DNA of 64,000 nt from Mycobacterium sp. Aquia_213 (GTDB lineage: Bacteria; Actinomycetota; Actinomycetes; Mycobacteriales; Mycobacteriaceae), in contig NZ_CP113116.1 in NCBI RefSeq assembly GCF_026625985.1, positions 5,704,001 to 5,768,000 on the forward strand. The letters are read 5' to 3'. The notes under the pieces were generated by a model, which worked only from the letters and a program-made list of their open reading frames with translations, ran no database searches and was not told the origin of the DNA. This document shows positions 43,922-52,995 of this stretch, piece by piece (within the stretch, counting starts at the first letter, position 1; each line of letters begins with the position of its first letter). The position numbers and the translations under genes were made by a program.

Positions 43922-45771
43922 GAAAGCTCAAGGCCTTCCAGGTCACCCCTGGCGCGCCACTCGGCGATCAGGTCACCGAAGGCGTAGAAGCCCGGCGAGT
44001 AGAAATCACCGAGGAACGCACCATTGTCTTTGGCGCCACCCTGACCCTCATTGTTGTAATAGCCAGGGGTACAGGACATCTCGAAGGCCGAGTTGTCGAT
44101 CGCCAGTTCGGCGACCGTTTTGACCCAGCCGTCCTGGCCCTCCTGACTGGGTTCGACGGTGGTCGCGCCGCGTTTCTGCGCCTCGGCGATGATGTAGGCG
44201 ATGTGCTCGGCCTGTTGCTCGAACATCGCGGTGGTGTTGGCCGAAACGCCGCCCTGGATGAAGCCGGTGAAGAACTGGTTGGGGAATCCGCGGGTGGTCA
44301 TGCCGTGCAGCGTCTGGTACCTGTCGTGCCAGTAGTCGAACAGCGACAGCCCGTCTCGGCCCTCGATGACGTCGACCGCGAAGCGCCGACTGATCTCCGT
44401 GGAGATCTCGAATCCGCTGGCGAATACAACGCAATCGACCTCGTACTCGACGCCGTTGGCGACGATGCCCTTTTTCGTCAGGCGTTCCACTCCCTTGGAT
44501 TCCGACACGTCCACCAACGTCACGGCAGGCAGGTTGAACGCCGGCAGGTACGTCTCGCTCGAACATGGCCGCTTGCACATGAAGCGGTAGTACGGCTTGA
44601 GCGCCTCGGCGGTGTCGGGGTCGTCGACCAGGGCGGCCACGCGGCGGCGCAGCCGATCCATGATCTTGTAGTCCTCTTCCTCCCGGATCGCCATGATCTC
44701 CTCGATCCCCAGCGAGGCGGGATCCGGGCTGGCGGCAATCCGGGCGGTCATGTTGCGGCCCAATTCGGTCCAGAAGTCGCACACCAGATCTGGTTCGCCG
44801 AAGACCACCCCCACAAACGGTGACCAGTTGTGGAAGTTGCGCTTGCGCTCCTCCTGCCAACCGGGCTGCAGAGCCGCCGCCCAGGCCGGGTCGGTGGGCG
44901 TGTTGGCGCGCATGTCCACCGACGACGGGGTGCGTTGGAACACGAAGAGCTGCTTGGCATCCCGGCCGAGATGCGGCACCAGCTGGACGCCGGTAGCCCC
45001 GGTGCCGACGAGTGCGACCCGCTTGTCGGCCAGCCTATGCAGGCCGCCGTTGGCATCGCCGCCGGTGTAGTCGTAGTCCCAGCGTGCGGAATGGAACGCG
45101 TGGCCGCCGCTGTCCAGGTACTCCTTGATACCGGGGATACCGGGCAGCTTCGGCTTGTTGTACGAGCCCTGCGCCATCACCACGAACCGTGCGCGGATGT
45201 CGTCGCCGCGGTTGGTGACCAGTCGCCAGCGCTTGCTCTTCTCGTCCCAGCGCATGGTCTCGACCTGCGTTGAGAAGATCGCGCCGTCGTAGAGGTCGAA
45301 GTGTTTGCCCATGGCCTGGCAGTGCGCGAAGATCTCGGCGCCGTCGGCGAACTTCTTGCTCGGCAGGAAGTCGAGCTCCTCGAGCATCGGGATGTAGCAG
45401 TAGGCGTCGTTGTCGCATTGGATGCCCGGGAAGCGGTTCCAGTACCACACTCCGCCGAAGTCCCCGGCCATGTCGATGACCCGAACATCCTGCACGCCGG
45501 CCTTTTTCAGGTAGGCGCCCGACAACAACCCGGCGAACCCGCCGCCGAGGACGGCCACCTCGATGTCCTCGTCGATCGGGGCTCGGTCGGCCACCGGGGT
45601 GTACGGGTCCACCTCGTAGAGATCGGCCAGGTCACCGTCGAGTTCGAGGTACTGCGCGCCGCCCTCCTTGCGCAGGCGCTTCTCGCGCTCCTGGGCGTAC
45701 TTGGCCCGCATCGCGTCGATGTCGACGTCCTGCGCCACGTCGGTGGGCCCGCAGGTCTCGGACGTTGTCAT
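43918..45771 (-). CDS. Type I Baeyer-Villiger monooxygenase (FAD/NADPH)
   Basis: A 617-residue flavin monooxygenase with an N-terminal extension of about 70 residues. Two Rossmann motifs are present: VLGGGFAGLLSG for FAD and LVGTGATGVQ for NADPH. Between them, SGGHAFHSARWD fits the Baeyer-Villiger fingerprint FxGxxxHxxxW(P/D) except that Ser replaces the first Phe. The C-terminal CTPGYYNNEGQG segment matches the steroid/cyclopentadecanone monooxygenase branch. It should insert oxygen next to a ketone to give an ester or lactone. It lies 6 bp after the Rieske gene. The SMP-30-like protein across the divergent promoter could open the lactone. Confidence 0.9.
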   Translation of the reverse strand: MTTSETCGPTDVAQDVDIDAMRAKYAQEREKRLRKEGGAQYLELDGDLADLYEVDPYTPVADRAPIDEDIEVAVLGGGFAGLLSGAYLKKAGVQDVRVIDMAGDFGGVWYWNRFPGIQCDNDAYCYIPMLEELDFLPSKKFADGAEIFAHCQAMGKHFDLYDGAIFSTQVETMRWDEKSKRWRLVTNRGDDIRARFVVMAQGSYNKPKLPGIPGIKEYLDSGGHAFHSARWDYDYTGGDANGGLHRLADKRVALVGTGATGVQLVPHLGRDAKQLFVFQRTPSSVDMRANTPTDPAWAAALQPGWQEERKRNFHNWSPFVGVVFGEPDLVCDFWTELGRNMTARIAASPDPASLGIEEIMAIREEEDYKIMDRLRRRVAALVDDPDTAEALKPYYRFMCKRPCSSETYLPAFNLPAVTLVDVSESKGVERLTKKGIVANGVEYEVDCVVFASGFEISTEISRRFAVDVIEGRDGLSLFDYWHDRYQTLHGMTTRGFPNQFFTGFIQGGVSANTTAMFEQQAEHIAYIIAEAQKRGATTVEPSQEGQDGWVKTVAELAIDNSAFEMSCTPGYYNNEGQGGAKDNGAFLGDFYSPGFYAFGDLIAEWRARGDLEGLELS

Positions 45772-45776
45772 CTATC

Positions 45777-47162
45777 TCAAAGCTCCTGCGGTTCGCCGGT
45801 ACCCATGTACTTCGACAGTTGGTAGTGGAGGTTGACGGTGCTGCGTTCGCGGTACGGGTTGGGCTTGGTGCCCGGGAAGCCGGCCGATTTCATGCCCTGC
45901 TGGACGGCGGCCATGTTGGAGAAATCCTGCGGCAATACCGAGCGCCATCGCGGGTCGCCGACCGGGGTGTACTCCCATTCCGTCTGGGGCTCTTGCCCTT
46001 TCGGGTACAGCTCGAACACTGATACCTCGAAGATGCACTTGTCGGGGTTGTAACTGGGGTGCGGCCGTGCGCCGTAGCACAGCGCGCTGGTCAGGCCCTG
46101 CCCGATCTGGAAGTTTGGGAAGATCTGCCACGCGGTCCCGGCCTGCCCCAGGATGTCGGCCGGGATCGTCGGCCAGAGCACGCCGCGGGCCTCGTCGTCG
46201 CGGCGCGCCGATGCCAGCCAGTGCTCGAGAACCTTGTCCGCCGGTGTCCCCTCGGGCAACTCGTCAACCAGCCGCTTGGCGGCGTTCACCAGCGTTTGCG
46301 TGGTGGTGGCGTTGGTTTCCTCCATCGTGTACACCTGCATCTCCGCGGTCGACACGCGCGGATCCGCACCAATGCCGAGGCGGATCTTGGACTTGGTGGT
46401 CTCCATGTCTTTTGGCGCGTCGTAGCCGATGTGGCTGTGCTTGCCTTGCGTTTTCGCCCATCCCTTGAATTCGCCGAACTTGTTGAACTCGGGATGCGTG
46501 GTGAAGACGTGGTAGGTCTCGTTGAAGGCCTCCAGGGCAACTTTCCAGTTGCAATCGAAGGACAGCCACTTGCGCCATTTGTAGCGCATGTTCTCCAGGC
46601 CGAACGGGTCGAGAATCTTCGCGGCGGGAAACAGGTAATCGGCCAGCGGCTCGCAGTCGGGGTCCATGTTGATCCACACCCAACCGCCCCAGGTATCGAC
46701 CCGGACCGGGTGCAGGTGGGTGTTGTCCGGCGTGAGCGCTTCGTGCCAGTCCTGTTGTTCGCGAATATGAGTGCACGCGCCGTCGAGACCGTAGGTCCAG
46801 CCATGGAATCCGCAGACGAAAGATTTGCGGGCGCGGCCAACGGCGTTCTTGGCGCCTTCGGGCGTATCTATCAACCGGCGGCCTCGGTGCATGCAGACGT
46901 TGTGGTGCGCCTGAAACCCGCCGGATTCATCGGAGCCGGTGCGCACCACGATGATCGAGTCGTCGAGAATGTCGTAGGTCAGGTAACTACCCACCTCCGG
47001 CAACTCCTCGACGCGACCGACCTGCTGCCAGACCTTGCGCCACAACTTGTCGCGCTCGGCGCGGGCATAGTCCTCGGAGATATATGCCTCGACGCCGATG
47101 GTCATCGGTTTCGAGAGTTCCTCGGCCGCTTCGGAATTCACGCCTTTGGCCAGGTCGGTCAT
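45777..47162 (-). CDS. Rieske non-haem iron oxygenase, alpha subunit
   Basis: A 461-residue ring-hydroxylating oxygenase. The 2Fe-2S ligands are in NVCMHRGRR and FVCGFHGWTY (C-x-H...C-x2-H). Mononuclear iron ligands are two His in EAFNETYHVFTTHPEF and probably an Asp in LPQDFSNMAAV. It hydroxylates an aromatic or alicyclic substrate. ATG 47162 follows AGGAGG and overlaps the preceding SDR stop by one base (TGATG). No beta subunit, ferredoxin or reductase gene is in either operon, so the electron partners must come from elsewhere. Confidence 0.92.
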   Translation of the reverse strand: MTDLAKGVNSEAAEELSKPMTIGVEAYISEDYARAERDKLWRKVWQQVGRVEELPEVGSYLTYDILDDSIIVVRTGSDESGGFQAHHNVCMHRGRRLIDTPEGAKNAVGRARKSFVCGFHGWTYGLDGACTHIREQQDWHEALTPDNTHLHPVRVDTWGGWVWINMDPDCEPLADYLFPAAKILDPFGLENMRYKWRKWLSFDCNWKVALEAFNETYHVFTTHPEFNKFGEFKGWAKTQGKHSHIGYDAPKDMETTKSKIRLGIGADPRVSTAEMQVYTMEETNATTTQTLVNAAKRLVDELPEGTPADKVLEHWLASARRDDEARGVLWPTIPADILGQAGTAWQIFPNFQIGQGLTSALCYGARPHPSYNPDKCIFEVSVFELYPKGQEPQTEWEYTPVGDPRWRSVLPQDFSNMAAVQQGMKSAGFPGTKPNPYRERSTVNLHYQLSKYMGTGEPQEL

Positions 47163-48016
47163 CACATCCTCCTAATCGCCGCACGGAAGGATTCGTCATG
47201 CAGGAAAAGCGACGTGTTGTCGGCGTCGAGATGGCTCCACTTGAGGTCCAGCCCACCGTCGACAAGCAGCGTCTGGCCGGTGATATAACTCGACATCTCG
47301 GAGAGCAGAAACAGGATCGCGCCGGCCTGCTCCTCGGGGCGCCCGCGCCGGCCCATCGCGATTGCCTGCCGGTCCCGCTCGGGGTCCTCGTCGACATAGG
47401 TGCGCGAGGCCGCCGTCTCGGTAACGCCGGGCGCCACCGCGTTCACCCGAATTCCCGCCAGCGCCAACTCGAGGGCCATCGTGCGGGTCATTGCCGTGAT
47501 CGCGGCCTTGGCTGTCCCGTAGGCGATGTGAAACGGCGCGGTGTTCATGCCGCTGATTGATGAGATCGACACGATCGATCCCCGCTGTTGCTGCGCGACG
47601 AGTTCACTCGCGACGGCCTGGCTCATGAAGAATGCCGTTTCGAGATTGTCGGCAAAGATCTTGCGCCAGTCGCCGCGCGTCACCCGGGTCGACGGCATCC
47701 ACGTCGCCGGCTGGGCGCCGCCGGCGACATTGACCAACCCGTACAGGCTGCCCTCGGCGCGGCGCGCGTGGTCGATCACCGCAGCGATGCCCTCGTCGGT
47801 CGACGCGTCGGCCGCGACGGGGATTACGGCCAGCCCCTGACTCGCCAGCGGAGCGATGTGCTCCTCCAGATTTTCCTTCGACCGGCTGACCGCGATCACC
47901 GTCGCTCCGGCCCGGGCGGTCATGGCCGTGACGGTCGTGCCGATGCCGCCCCCGCCAGCACCGGAAACCACCACGATGCGACCGTCGAGCCCTAGAAGGT
48001 CCGCGTGATCGTCCAT
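47162..48016 (-). CDS. SDR oxidoreductase, first gene of the leftward catabolic operon
   Basis: A 284-residue classical SDR. The cofactor motif reads VVVSGAGGGGIGTTV (glycine-rich variant), followed by NVAGGAQPAT, the catalytic Ser in SISSISG and Tyr/Lys in YGTAKAA. The end VDGGLDLKWSHLD is typical plus a short tail. ATG 48016 follows AGCAGG. It lies opposite the SMP-30 gene across a 223-bp promoter region with the palindrome. It probably oxidises the alcohol made by the Rieske enzyme to a ketone for the Baeyer-Villiger step; this is inferred. Confidence 0.9.
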   Translation of the reverse strand: MDDHADLLGLDGRIVVVSGAGGGGIGTTVTAMTARAGATVIAVSRSKENLEEHIAPLASQGLAVIPVAADASTDEGIAAVIDHARRAEGSLYGLVNVAGGAQPATWMPSTRVTRGDWRKIFADNLETAFFMSQAVASELVAQQQRGSIVSISSISGMNTAPFHIAYGTAKAAITAMTRTMALELALAGIRVNAVAPGVTETAASRTYVDEDPERDRQAIAMGRRGRPEEQAGAILFLLSEMSSYITGQTLLVDGGLDLKWSHLDADNTSLFLHDESFRAAIRRM

Positions 48017-48074
48017 GACCTGCTTTCGCCCGCCGCGCCCGCCGTCCGGCATCCGCAACGGGATCTATCACTTG

Positions 48075-48090
48075 TTTTGTCCGGACAAAA
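48075..48090. promoter_or_regulatory. Perfect 16-bp palindrome, candidate GntR operator
   Basis: TTTTGTCCGGACAAAA is an exact palindrome in the divergent promoter region of the two catabolic operons, 59 bp from the leftward start. TTGTC/GACAA half-sites are typical for GntR-family operators, and a HutC-type GntR gene lies in the rightward operon. Binding is inferred. Confidence 0.65.
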
Positions 48091-48171
48091 TACGGCATTC
48101 TGTCCTTTGGAGAATACTATTCCGATCCGCTGACTTACCTGTCAAGGTCGAGCCCATGATGTTTTCGCGGC

Positions 48172-48187
48172 TATTGTCTGGACTAGG
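48172..48187. promoter_or_regulatory. Degenerate second copy of the candidate GntR operator
   Basis: TATTGTCTGGACTAGG shares 11 of 16 positions with the perfect palindrome, keeping TTGTC and GGAC. It lies 53 bp before the SMP-30 start and could be a lower-affinity site controlling the rightward operon. Confidence 0.45.
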
Positions 48188-48239
48188 AGGAGTTGATAAC
48201 GTCCAGCCCAAACGGCTGACGGAAGGACCTCGGCGAGTC

Positions 48240-49850
48240 ATGGCCATCTCAACGCAGCCCTCGCGGTACGCGGCGCCACATCCAGTCGACGTCGCGCAGG
48301 GCTGGGAACTCGAACGGGTCACCGCGCCCAGTCGGCTGTTCGGCGCCAACGGTTTGCGCACCGGGCCGGACGGTCGCATCTACATCGCCCAGGTGACCGG
48401 CAGTCAGATCAGCGCGCTGGATCACCGCACCGGGGAAGTGGTGACCGCCAGCCCCAAGGGCGGCGACATCGTGGCGCCCGACGACGTCGCGTTCGACGCC
48501 AGCGGCAACTTGTACGCGACCGAGGTGATGGATGGCCGGGTCAGCGTGCGCGACACCAGCGGTCGAACTCGGGTGTTGCGTGACGATGTGCCATCGGCCA
48601 ACGGCATCACTGTCCACCGGGACCGGTTGTTCATCGGCGAATGCCGGGAGGGTGGCCGGCTGCTCGAGTTCGATCTGGCGGGCGGGCCGCCCCGGGTGCT
48701 CCTAGAGAACGTGCCGTCACCGAATGCGATGGAGGTCGGCCCGGACGGCCTGCTGTACTTCCCGGTGATGGGCGCCAACGAAATCTGGCGTATCGACCCC
48801 GACGGCGGTGAGCCGCAGTGTGTCGCAAGCGATCTCGGTGTGCCCGACTCGGTCAAGTTTGATGCGCAGGGCTACCTCGTCTCGACACAGGTGGCGAGCG
48901 GACAGGTGCTGCGCATCGATCCCCGCAGCGGCGAACAGCGTCTGCTCGCCCAGCTGAACCCGGGGCTGGACAACTGCACCTTCGTCGGCGACCAGCTGTT
49001 CGTCTCCAACTTCACCGGCGAGATCACCGAGATATCACCAAACGGCACAACACGATCCGTGTTGGCAGGTGGACTCAACTGGCCGATGGACCTGGCGGTG
49101 GGCCACGACGGACAGCTCTACATCGCCGACGGCACGTACTTCTACGTCGCCCTGCCCGACGGGTCCTTACACACTGCGGGAATGCTCTTCAGCCCCGGCT
49201 ATCCCGGATTCCTGCGCGGCGTTGTGGCAATCGGACCCGACGAGTTCGTCGTCACGACGTCCGGCGGTCAGGTCAGCCGCTACCGGCCCGAAGCCAGCGA
49301 AACCGAGGTGCTGGCAGACGGTTTCGACCAGCTCTACGGAGTCGCCCTGAGCCCCGGTGGTGTGGTATTCGCGGAATTGGGCACCGGGCGGGTGCTGTCG
49401 CTGCAGTCGGGGACTATCCAGGTGCTGGCGTCGGACCTACGCGAGCCGGTCGGCATCGCGATCGATACCGACGGGACCTGCCTGGTCGCGGAGGCCGGAG
49501 CGGGACGGGTGGTCCGGGTGAACGCGTCGAGGATCGACACCGTGGTCGCCGATCTGCAACGCCCACAGGGGATTCTGGTCCAGGGCGGTGTGCTCTACGT
49601 CGTCGATGCCGGCGCCAAGGAGCTGATCGCGTTCGAGCTGGCCGGCGGCGCGCGGCGCACGATCGCGTCCGGGCTGCCGGTCGGTCCCCCGCCCGGTGTG
49701 ACACCCAAACCGCTGCGCGGCATGCCACCGTTCTCCGGACCGCAGGGCCCATTCGCCGGGATCACCGCGGCGGCTGACGGGACGCTCTACATCTCGGCCG
49801 ACGGCGATGGCAGCGTGCTGGCACTGCGCCAAACGAGGGACGGCGGCTGA
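48240..49850 (+). CDS. SMP-30/gluconolactonase-like beta-propeller hydrolase
   Basis: A 536-residue protein of repeated beta-propeller blades, for example FGANGLRTGPDGRIYIAQV, LDNCTFVGDQLFVSNFTGE and MDLAVGHDGQLYIADGTYF. Two propellers seem to be fused, since SMP-30 lactonases usually have about 300 residues. Members are metal-dependent lactonases or strictosidine-synthase-like hydrolases. ATG 48240 is chosen because GGAAGGA lies upstream and propeller repeats start soon after; ATG 48154 is in frame but lies beside the operator. Its TGA overlaps the GntR ATG by one base. In this context opening of a lactone is the simplest function. Confidence 0.8.
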   Translation: MAISTQPSRYAAPHPVDVAQGWELERVTAPSRLFGANGLRTGPDGRIYIAQVTGSQISALDHRTGEVVTASPKGGDIVAPDDVAFDASGNLYATEVMDGRVSVRDTSGRTRVLRDDVPSANGITVHRDRLFIGECREGGRLLEFDLAGGPPRVLLENVPSPNAMEVGPDGLLYFPVMGANEIWRIDPDGGEPQCVASDLGVPDSVKFDAQGYLVSTQVASGQVLRIDPRSGEQRLLAQLNPGLDNCTFVGDQLFVSNFTGEITEISPNGTTRSVLAGGLNWPMDLAVGHDGQLYIADGTYFYVALPDGSLHTAGMLFSPGYPGFLRGVVAIGPDEFVVTTSGGQVSRYRPEASETEVLADGFDQLYGVALSPGGVVFAELGTGRVLSLQSGTIQVLASDLREPVGIAIDTDGTCLVAEAGAGRVVRVNASRIDTVVADLQRPQGILVQGGVLYVVDAGAKELIAFELAGGARRTIASGLPVGPPPGVTPKPLRGMPPFSGPQGPFAGITAAADGTLYISADGDGSVLALRQTRDGG

Positions 49851-50599
49851 TGCCCCAGGCCATCGCCGGCGATCACCGCTACCTACAGATCGCACGCACA
49901 CTGCGTAAGGAGATCGTCGACGGCGTTTACCCGGTGGGCTCACAGCTGCCGACCGAGCACCAGTTGTGCGAGCGCTTCGCGGTGAGCCGCTACACCGTTC
50001 GCGAAGCGCTGCGCCGGCTGCGAGAGGACAACCTGGTCGCGTCTCGGCCGCGGGCGGGCACCCGGGTAGTTCCCCGGCCGGCATCGAGTTCCTATGCCCA
50101 GGACGCGATGTCGATCGATGACCTCCTTGCGTTCGCGGCCGGCGCACAGCTGACCATCGAATCCAATGCGATGGTCACGATCGACGACGAGCTCGCGGCT
50201 CGCACCGGACTCGAGGTCGGCACCCAGTGGCTCTCGGTACGCGGCTACCGGCAGGCCGACGGCGCGTCGGTGCCGATGTGCCGAACGGAGTACTACATCA
50301 GCCGAAGTTTCGCCGCGGTCGGCAGGCTGCTGCAACGTCATGTCGGCCCCATTTTTCCGTTGATCGAGGATCTGTTCGGCGTGAGTGTCGCGCAGTTGCA
50401 CCAGGAGATCGCCGCCGTGCAGTTGTCGCCGGAACTGGCCGACGGCCTGGGCGTTGGAGCAGGGACGGCTGCCCTGCAGATGCGGCGCACCTACACAACC
50501 TCCGACGGCGAGGTGGCCCAAGTAACGATCAATACCCACCTGTCGTCCAGGTTTCGGTACGCGATGACGATGCGTCGCGTACCGGGTCAGGCCGGTTGA
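49850..50599 (+). CDS. GntR-family regulator, HutC/UTRA type
   Basis: A 249-residue regulator. The winged HTH is QIARTLRKEIVDGVYPVGSQ...ERFAVSRYTVREALRRLREDNLV, and the C-terminal UTRA ligand domain includes MCRTEYYISRSF and LHQEIAAVQLSPELADGLG. Such proteins bind a pathway intermediate or CoA ester and release DNA. It is encoded in the rightward operon, so it probably autoregulates and controls both operons via the palindrome at 48075. The effector is unknown. Confidence 0.9.
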   Translation: MPQAIAGDHRYLQIARTLRKEIVDGVYPVGSQLPTEHQLCERFAVSRYTVREALRRLREDNLVASRPRAGTRVVPRPASSSYAQDAMSIDDLLAFAAGAQLTIESNAMVTIDDELAARTGLEVGTQWLSVRGYRQADGASVPMCRTEYYISRSFAAVGRLLQRHVGPIFPLIEDLFGVSVAQLHQEIAAVQLSPELADGLGVGAGTAALQMRRTYTTSDGEVAQVTINTHLSSRFRYAMTMRRVPGQAG

Positions 50600-50600
50600 G

Positions 50601-52220
50601 GTGGTCGCCGGGGCCCCGCAGGACACCGCACTTGCCTCCGAGGCATACCGCCGCAAGCTGTGGGTGCACACCACGCTCGCGGATTCCCTGCGCACCGCCG
50701 CGGAAATGTCGCCTCGGCGGATAGTGCTGGTGGACAAGGATATTCGGCTGGGCTGTGCCACACTGTACGCACAGGCCAGCGCGCTGGCGGCCGCCCTGCT
50801 GGCGCGCGTGCCGACGGGCAGCGTCGTGTCGTTCATGCTGCCGAATTGGCACGAGGCCGCCGTCATTTATCTGGCCGCGACACTGGCCGGAATGGTGGTG
50901 AACCCGATCCTGCCGTCGCTGCGCGACCACGACCTGCGTTTCATCCTCGAAGACGCCAACACCGCAATGATTTTCGTCCCAGGCCAATATGGCGGACACG
51001 ACTACGCGAGGATGCTTGAACGCGTGACTGCCGCGATGAGCCCGGCGCCGGCCGTGGTGGTGGTGCGGGGTGACGCCGGTCCGCACACGCCGTACCCGAC
51101 CCTGCTGGAACCGCCGCGGGATGCGACACTTCCGGCCCTGGACCCCGATTCCGTGCGGATGATCCTGTACACATCCGGTACCACCAGCCGCCCGAAAGGC
51201 GTCCTGCACACTCATAATTCGATACATGCCCTGATCTGCCAGATTCGCGACCACTGGACCGTTGAACCGGGCGACACGTTCCTGGTCCCGTCACCGGTCG
51301 CCCATATCGGCGGCTCGATCTATGCGTTCGAATGCCCGGTATTGCTGGGCACGACCGCGGTGCTGATGGATAGGTGGGATCCATCAGAGGCGGTCGCATT
51401 GATGGACGCGCAGCGGTGTACCCACATGGCCGGGGCCACACCCTTCCTGCAGCAGCTGTTGGCTGCCGCCGAGCGCACCCAAACCCACCTGCCCGACTTG
51501 AAAGTGTTCATCTGCGGCGGCGCATCCGTATCGCCGTCGCTGATCCGGCGCGCCGCGCAGTATTTCGACCACGCGGTGGTCACCCGGGTGTACGGATGCA
51601 CGGAAGTGCCGGTCGCGACGGTCGGCGCTCCGGGGCCCGACGAAGCCGATCGCGCGGCGGACACCGACGGCAGGCCCGGGATCGCGGAGATCAAGCTCGT
51701 GCCGCACGAGGCCGCGCCGGCCGGCGACGGGGAGATCTGTGTGCGCGGCCCGCAGATGCTGCTGGGCTACCGTCATCCCGAAGACGGCGCCGATTCTTTC
51801 GATCCCGCAGGCTTTTTCCGCACCGGGGACCTTGGGCGCTGGGTCTCAGCCGGTTCCGATGACCGGTACCTCGTCGTGACCGGCCGGGCCAAGGACATCA
51901 TCATCCGCAGCGGTGAGAACATCTCGGCCAAGGAGGTCGAGGACCTGCTCGCCGACCATCCCGGCATCGCCGAAATCGCGGTCGTCGGGCTGCCCGACCC
52001 GCGCACCGGAGAGCGGGCATGTGCGGTGATCGTTCCCGCGGGCACGGCCAACCCGGACGTCGCGAGCCTGCTTGCGCTGCTGGTGAGCAAGGGCGTCGCC
52101 AAATTCAAGGCGCCGGAACAGGTCGTGATCGCCGATGCCCTGCCGAAGAACGACGCGGGCAAGGTTCTCAAGCATCAGATCCGGGCGTCTTTAACGCACG
52201 CGCAGACGAAGGATGGGTGA
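50601..52220 (+). CDS. Acyl-CoA ligase (ANL superfamily), first of two in the operon
   Basis: A 539-residue AMP-forming ligase. The P-loop is LYTSGTTSRPKGVLHTHN, A5 is YGCTEVPVATV, and the C-terminal domain contains FFRTGDLGRWV and GRAKDIIIRSGENISAKEVEDLL. The catalytic Lys is in PKNDAGKVLKHQI. It starts at GTG 50601 one base after the GntR stop; the ribosome-binding site is poor, so translation is probably coupled. It resembles cyclohexanecarboxylate/short acid ligases more than long-chain FadD enzymes, but the substrate is not certain. Confidence 0.9.
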   Translation: MVAGAPQDTALASEAYRRKLWVHTTLADSLRTAAEMSPRRIVLVDKDIRLGCATLYAQASALAAALLARVPTGSVVSFMLPNWHEAAVIYLAATLAGMVVNPILPSLRDHDLRFILEDANTAMIFVPGQYGGHDYARMLERVTAAMSPAPAVVVVRGDAGPHTPYPTLLEPPRDATLPALDPDSVRMILYTSGTTSRPKGVLHTHNSIHALICQIRDHWTVEPGDTFLVPSPVAHIGGSIYAFECPVLLGTTAVLMDRWDPSEAVALMDAQRCTHMAGATPFLQQLLAAAERTQTHLPDLKVFICGGASVSPSLIRRAAQYFDHAVVTRVYGCTEVPVATVGAPGPDEADRAADTDGRPGIAEIKLVPHEAAPAGDGEICVRGPQMLLGYRHPEDGADSFDPAGFFRTGDLGRWVSAGSDDRYLVVTGRAKDIIIRSGENISAKEVEDLLADHPGIAEIAVVGLPDPRTGERACAVIVPAGTANPDVASLLALLVSKGVAKFKAPEQVVIADALPKNDAGKVLKHQIRASLTHAQTKDG

Positions 52221-52221
52221 G

Positions 52222-52995
52222 ATGCAGGTCGCAATCGTCACGGGAGCAAGCAGCGGGATCGGCTTGGGCTGCGCCACAAAACTCGCCGAGCTGGGGATGG
52301 CGGTCGTGGGCACGGCCCGCGACGCAGGTCGGCTCGCCGAACTGGAAAAGGCGATCAACGATCCGGATCGGGTCGCCACGCTTGCTGTCGACTTGACCGA
52401 CGATGACGCGCCGCAACGCATCGTCGATCTCGCGGTCGAGAGATGGGGTCACATCGACTTCTTGATCAACAACGCCGGAGTGGGTAGCCCCAAACCATTG
52501 CACGAGACCGACGACGAAACCCTGGACTACTTCCTGGGTTTGATGCTGCGGGCGCCGTTTCGGCTGGCGCGCGACGTGTTGCCGCACATGTCACCTGGTT
52601 CGGCGATCATCAACGTGACATCGACTTTCGCGGTCGTCGGCGGCCTGCGCGGCGGCGCCTACTCTGCCGCCAAGGGCGGGTTGACCGCGCTGACCACGCA
52701 CATCGCCTGCCAGTACGGCGCATCCGGCATCCGCTGCAATGCCGTCGCGCCCGGGGTGACGGTGACGCCGATGGTCGAAAAGCGCTTGGAGGACGAGCGA
52801 TTCCGCAAGATCAACACCGAGATGACCCCCCATCAGCGGCTGGGCCGCATCGACGACATCGCCAGCACCGTCGCCTTCCTGTGCTCGCCGGGCGGAAGTT
52901 TCATCAACGGCCAGACGATCGTCGTGGACGGCGGATGGAGTTCGACGAAGTATCTGTCGGAGTTCGCGTTGACATCGCAGTGGATCGAGCGATGA
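52222..52995 (+). CDS. SDR oxidoreductase in the rightward catabolic operon
   Basis: A 257-residue classical SDR: TGASSGIGLGCATKLAE, NNAGVGSP, Ser in NVTSTF and YSAAKGG, ending DGGWSSTKYLSEF. ATG 52222 lies one base after the ligase stop with GAAGG at 9 bases; ATG 52213 is in frame but too close to that sequence. Its stop overlaps the next ligase start by four bases (ATGA). It is the third SDR of the two operons, so several alcohol/ketone steps are likely. Confidence 0.9.
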   Translation: MQVAIVTGASSGIGLGCATKLAELGMAVVGTARDAGRLAELEKAINDPDRVATLAVDLTDDDAPQRIVDLAVERWGHIDFLINNAGVGSPKPLHETDDETLDYFLGLMLRAPFRLARDVLPHMSPGSAIINVTSTFAVVGGLRGGAYSAAKGGLTALTTHIACQYGASGIRCNAVAPGVTVTPMVEKRLEDERFRKINTEMTPHQRLGRIDDIASTVAFLCSPGGSFINGQTIVVDGGWSSTKYLSEFALTSQWIER

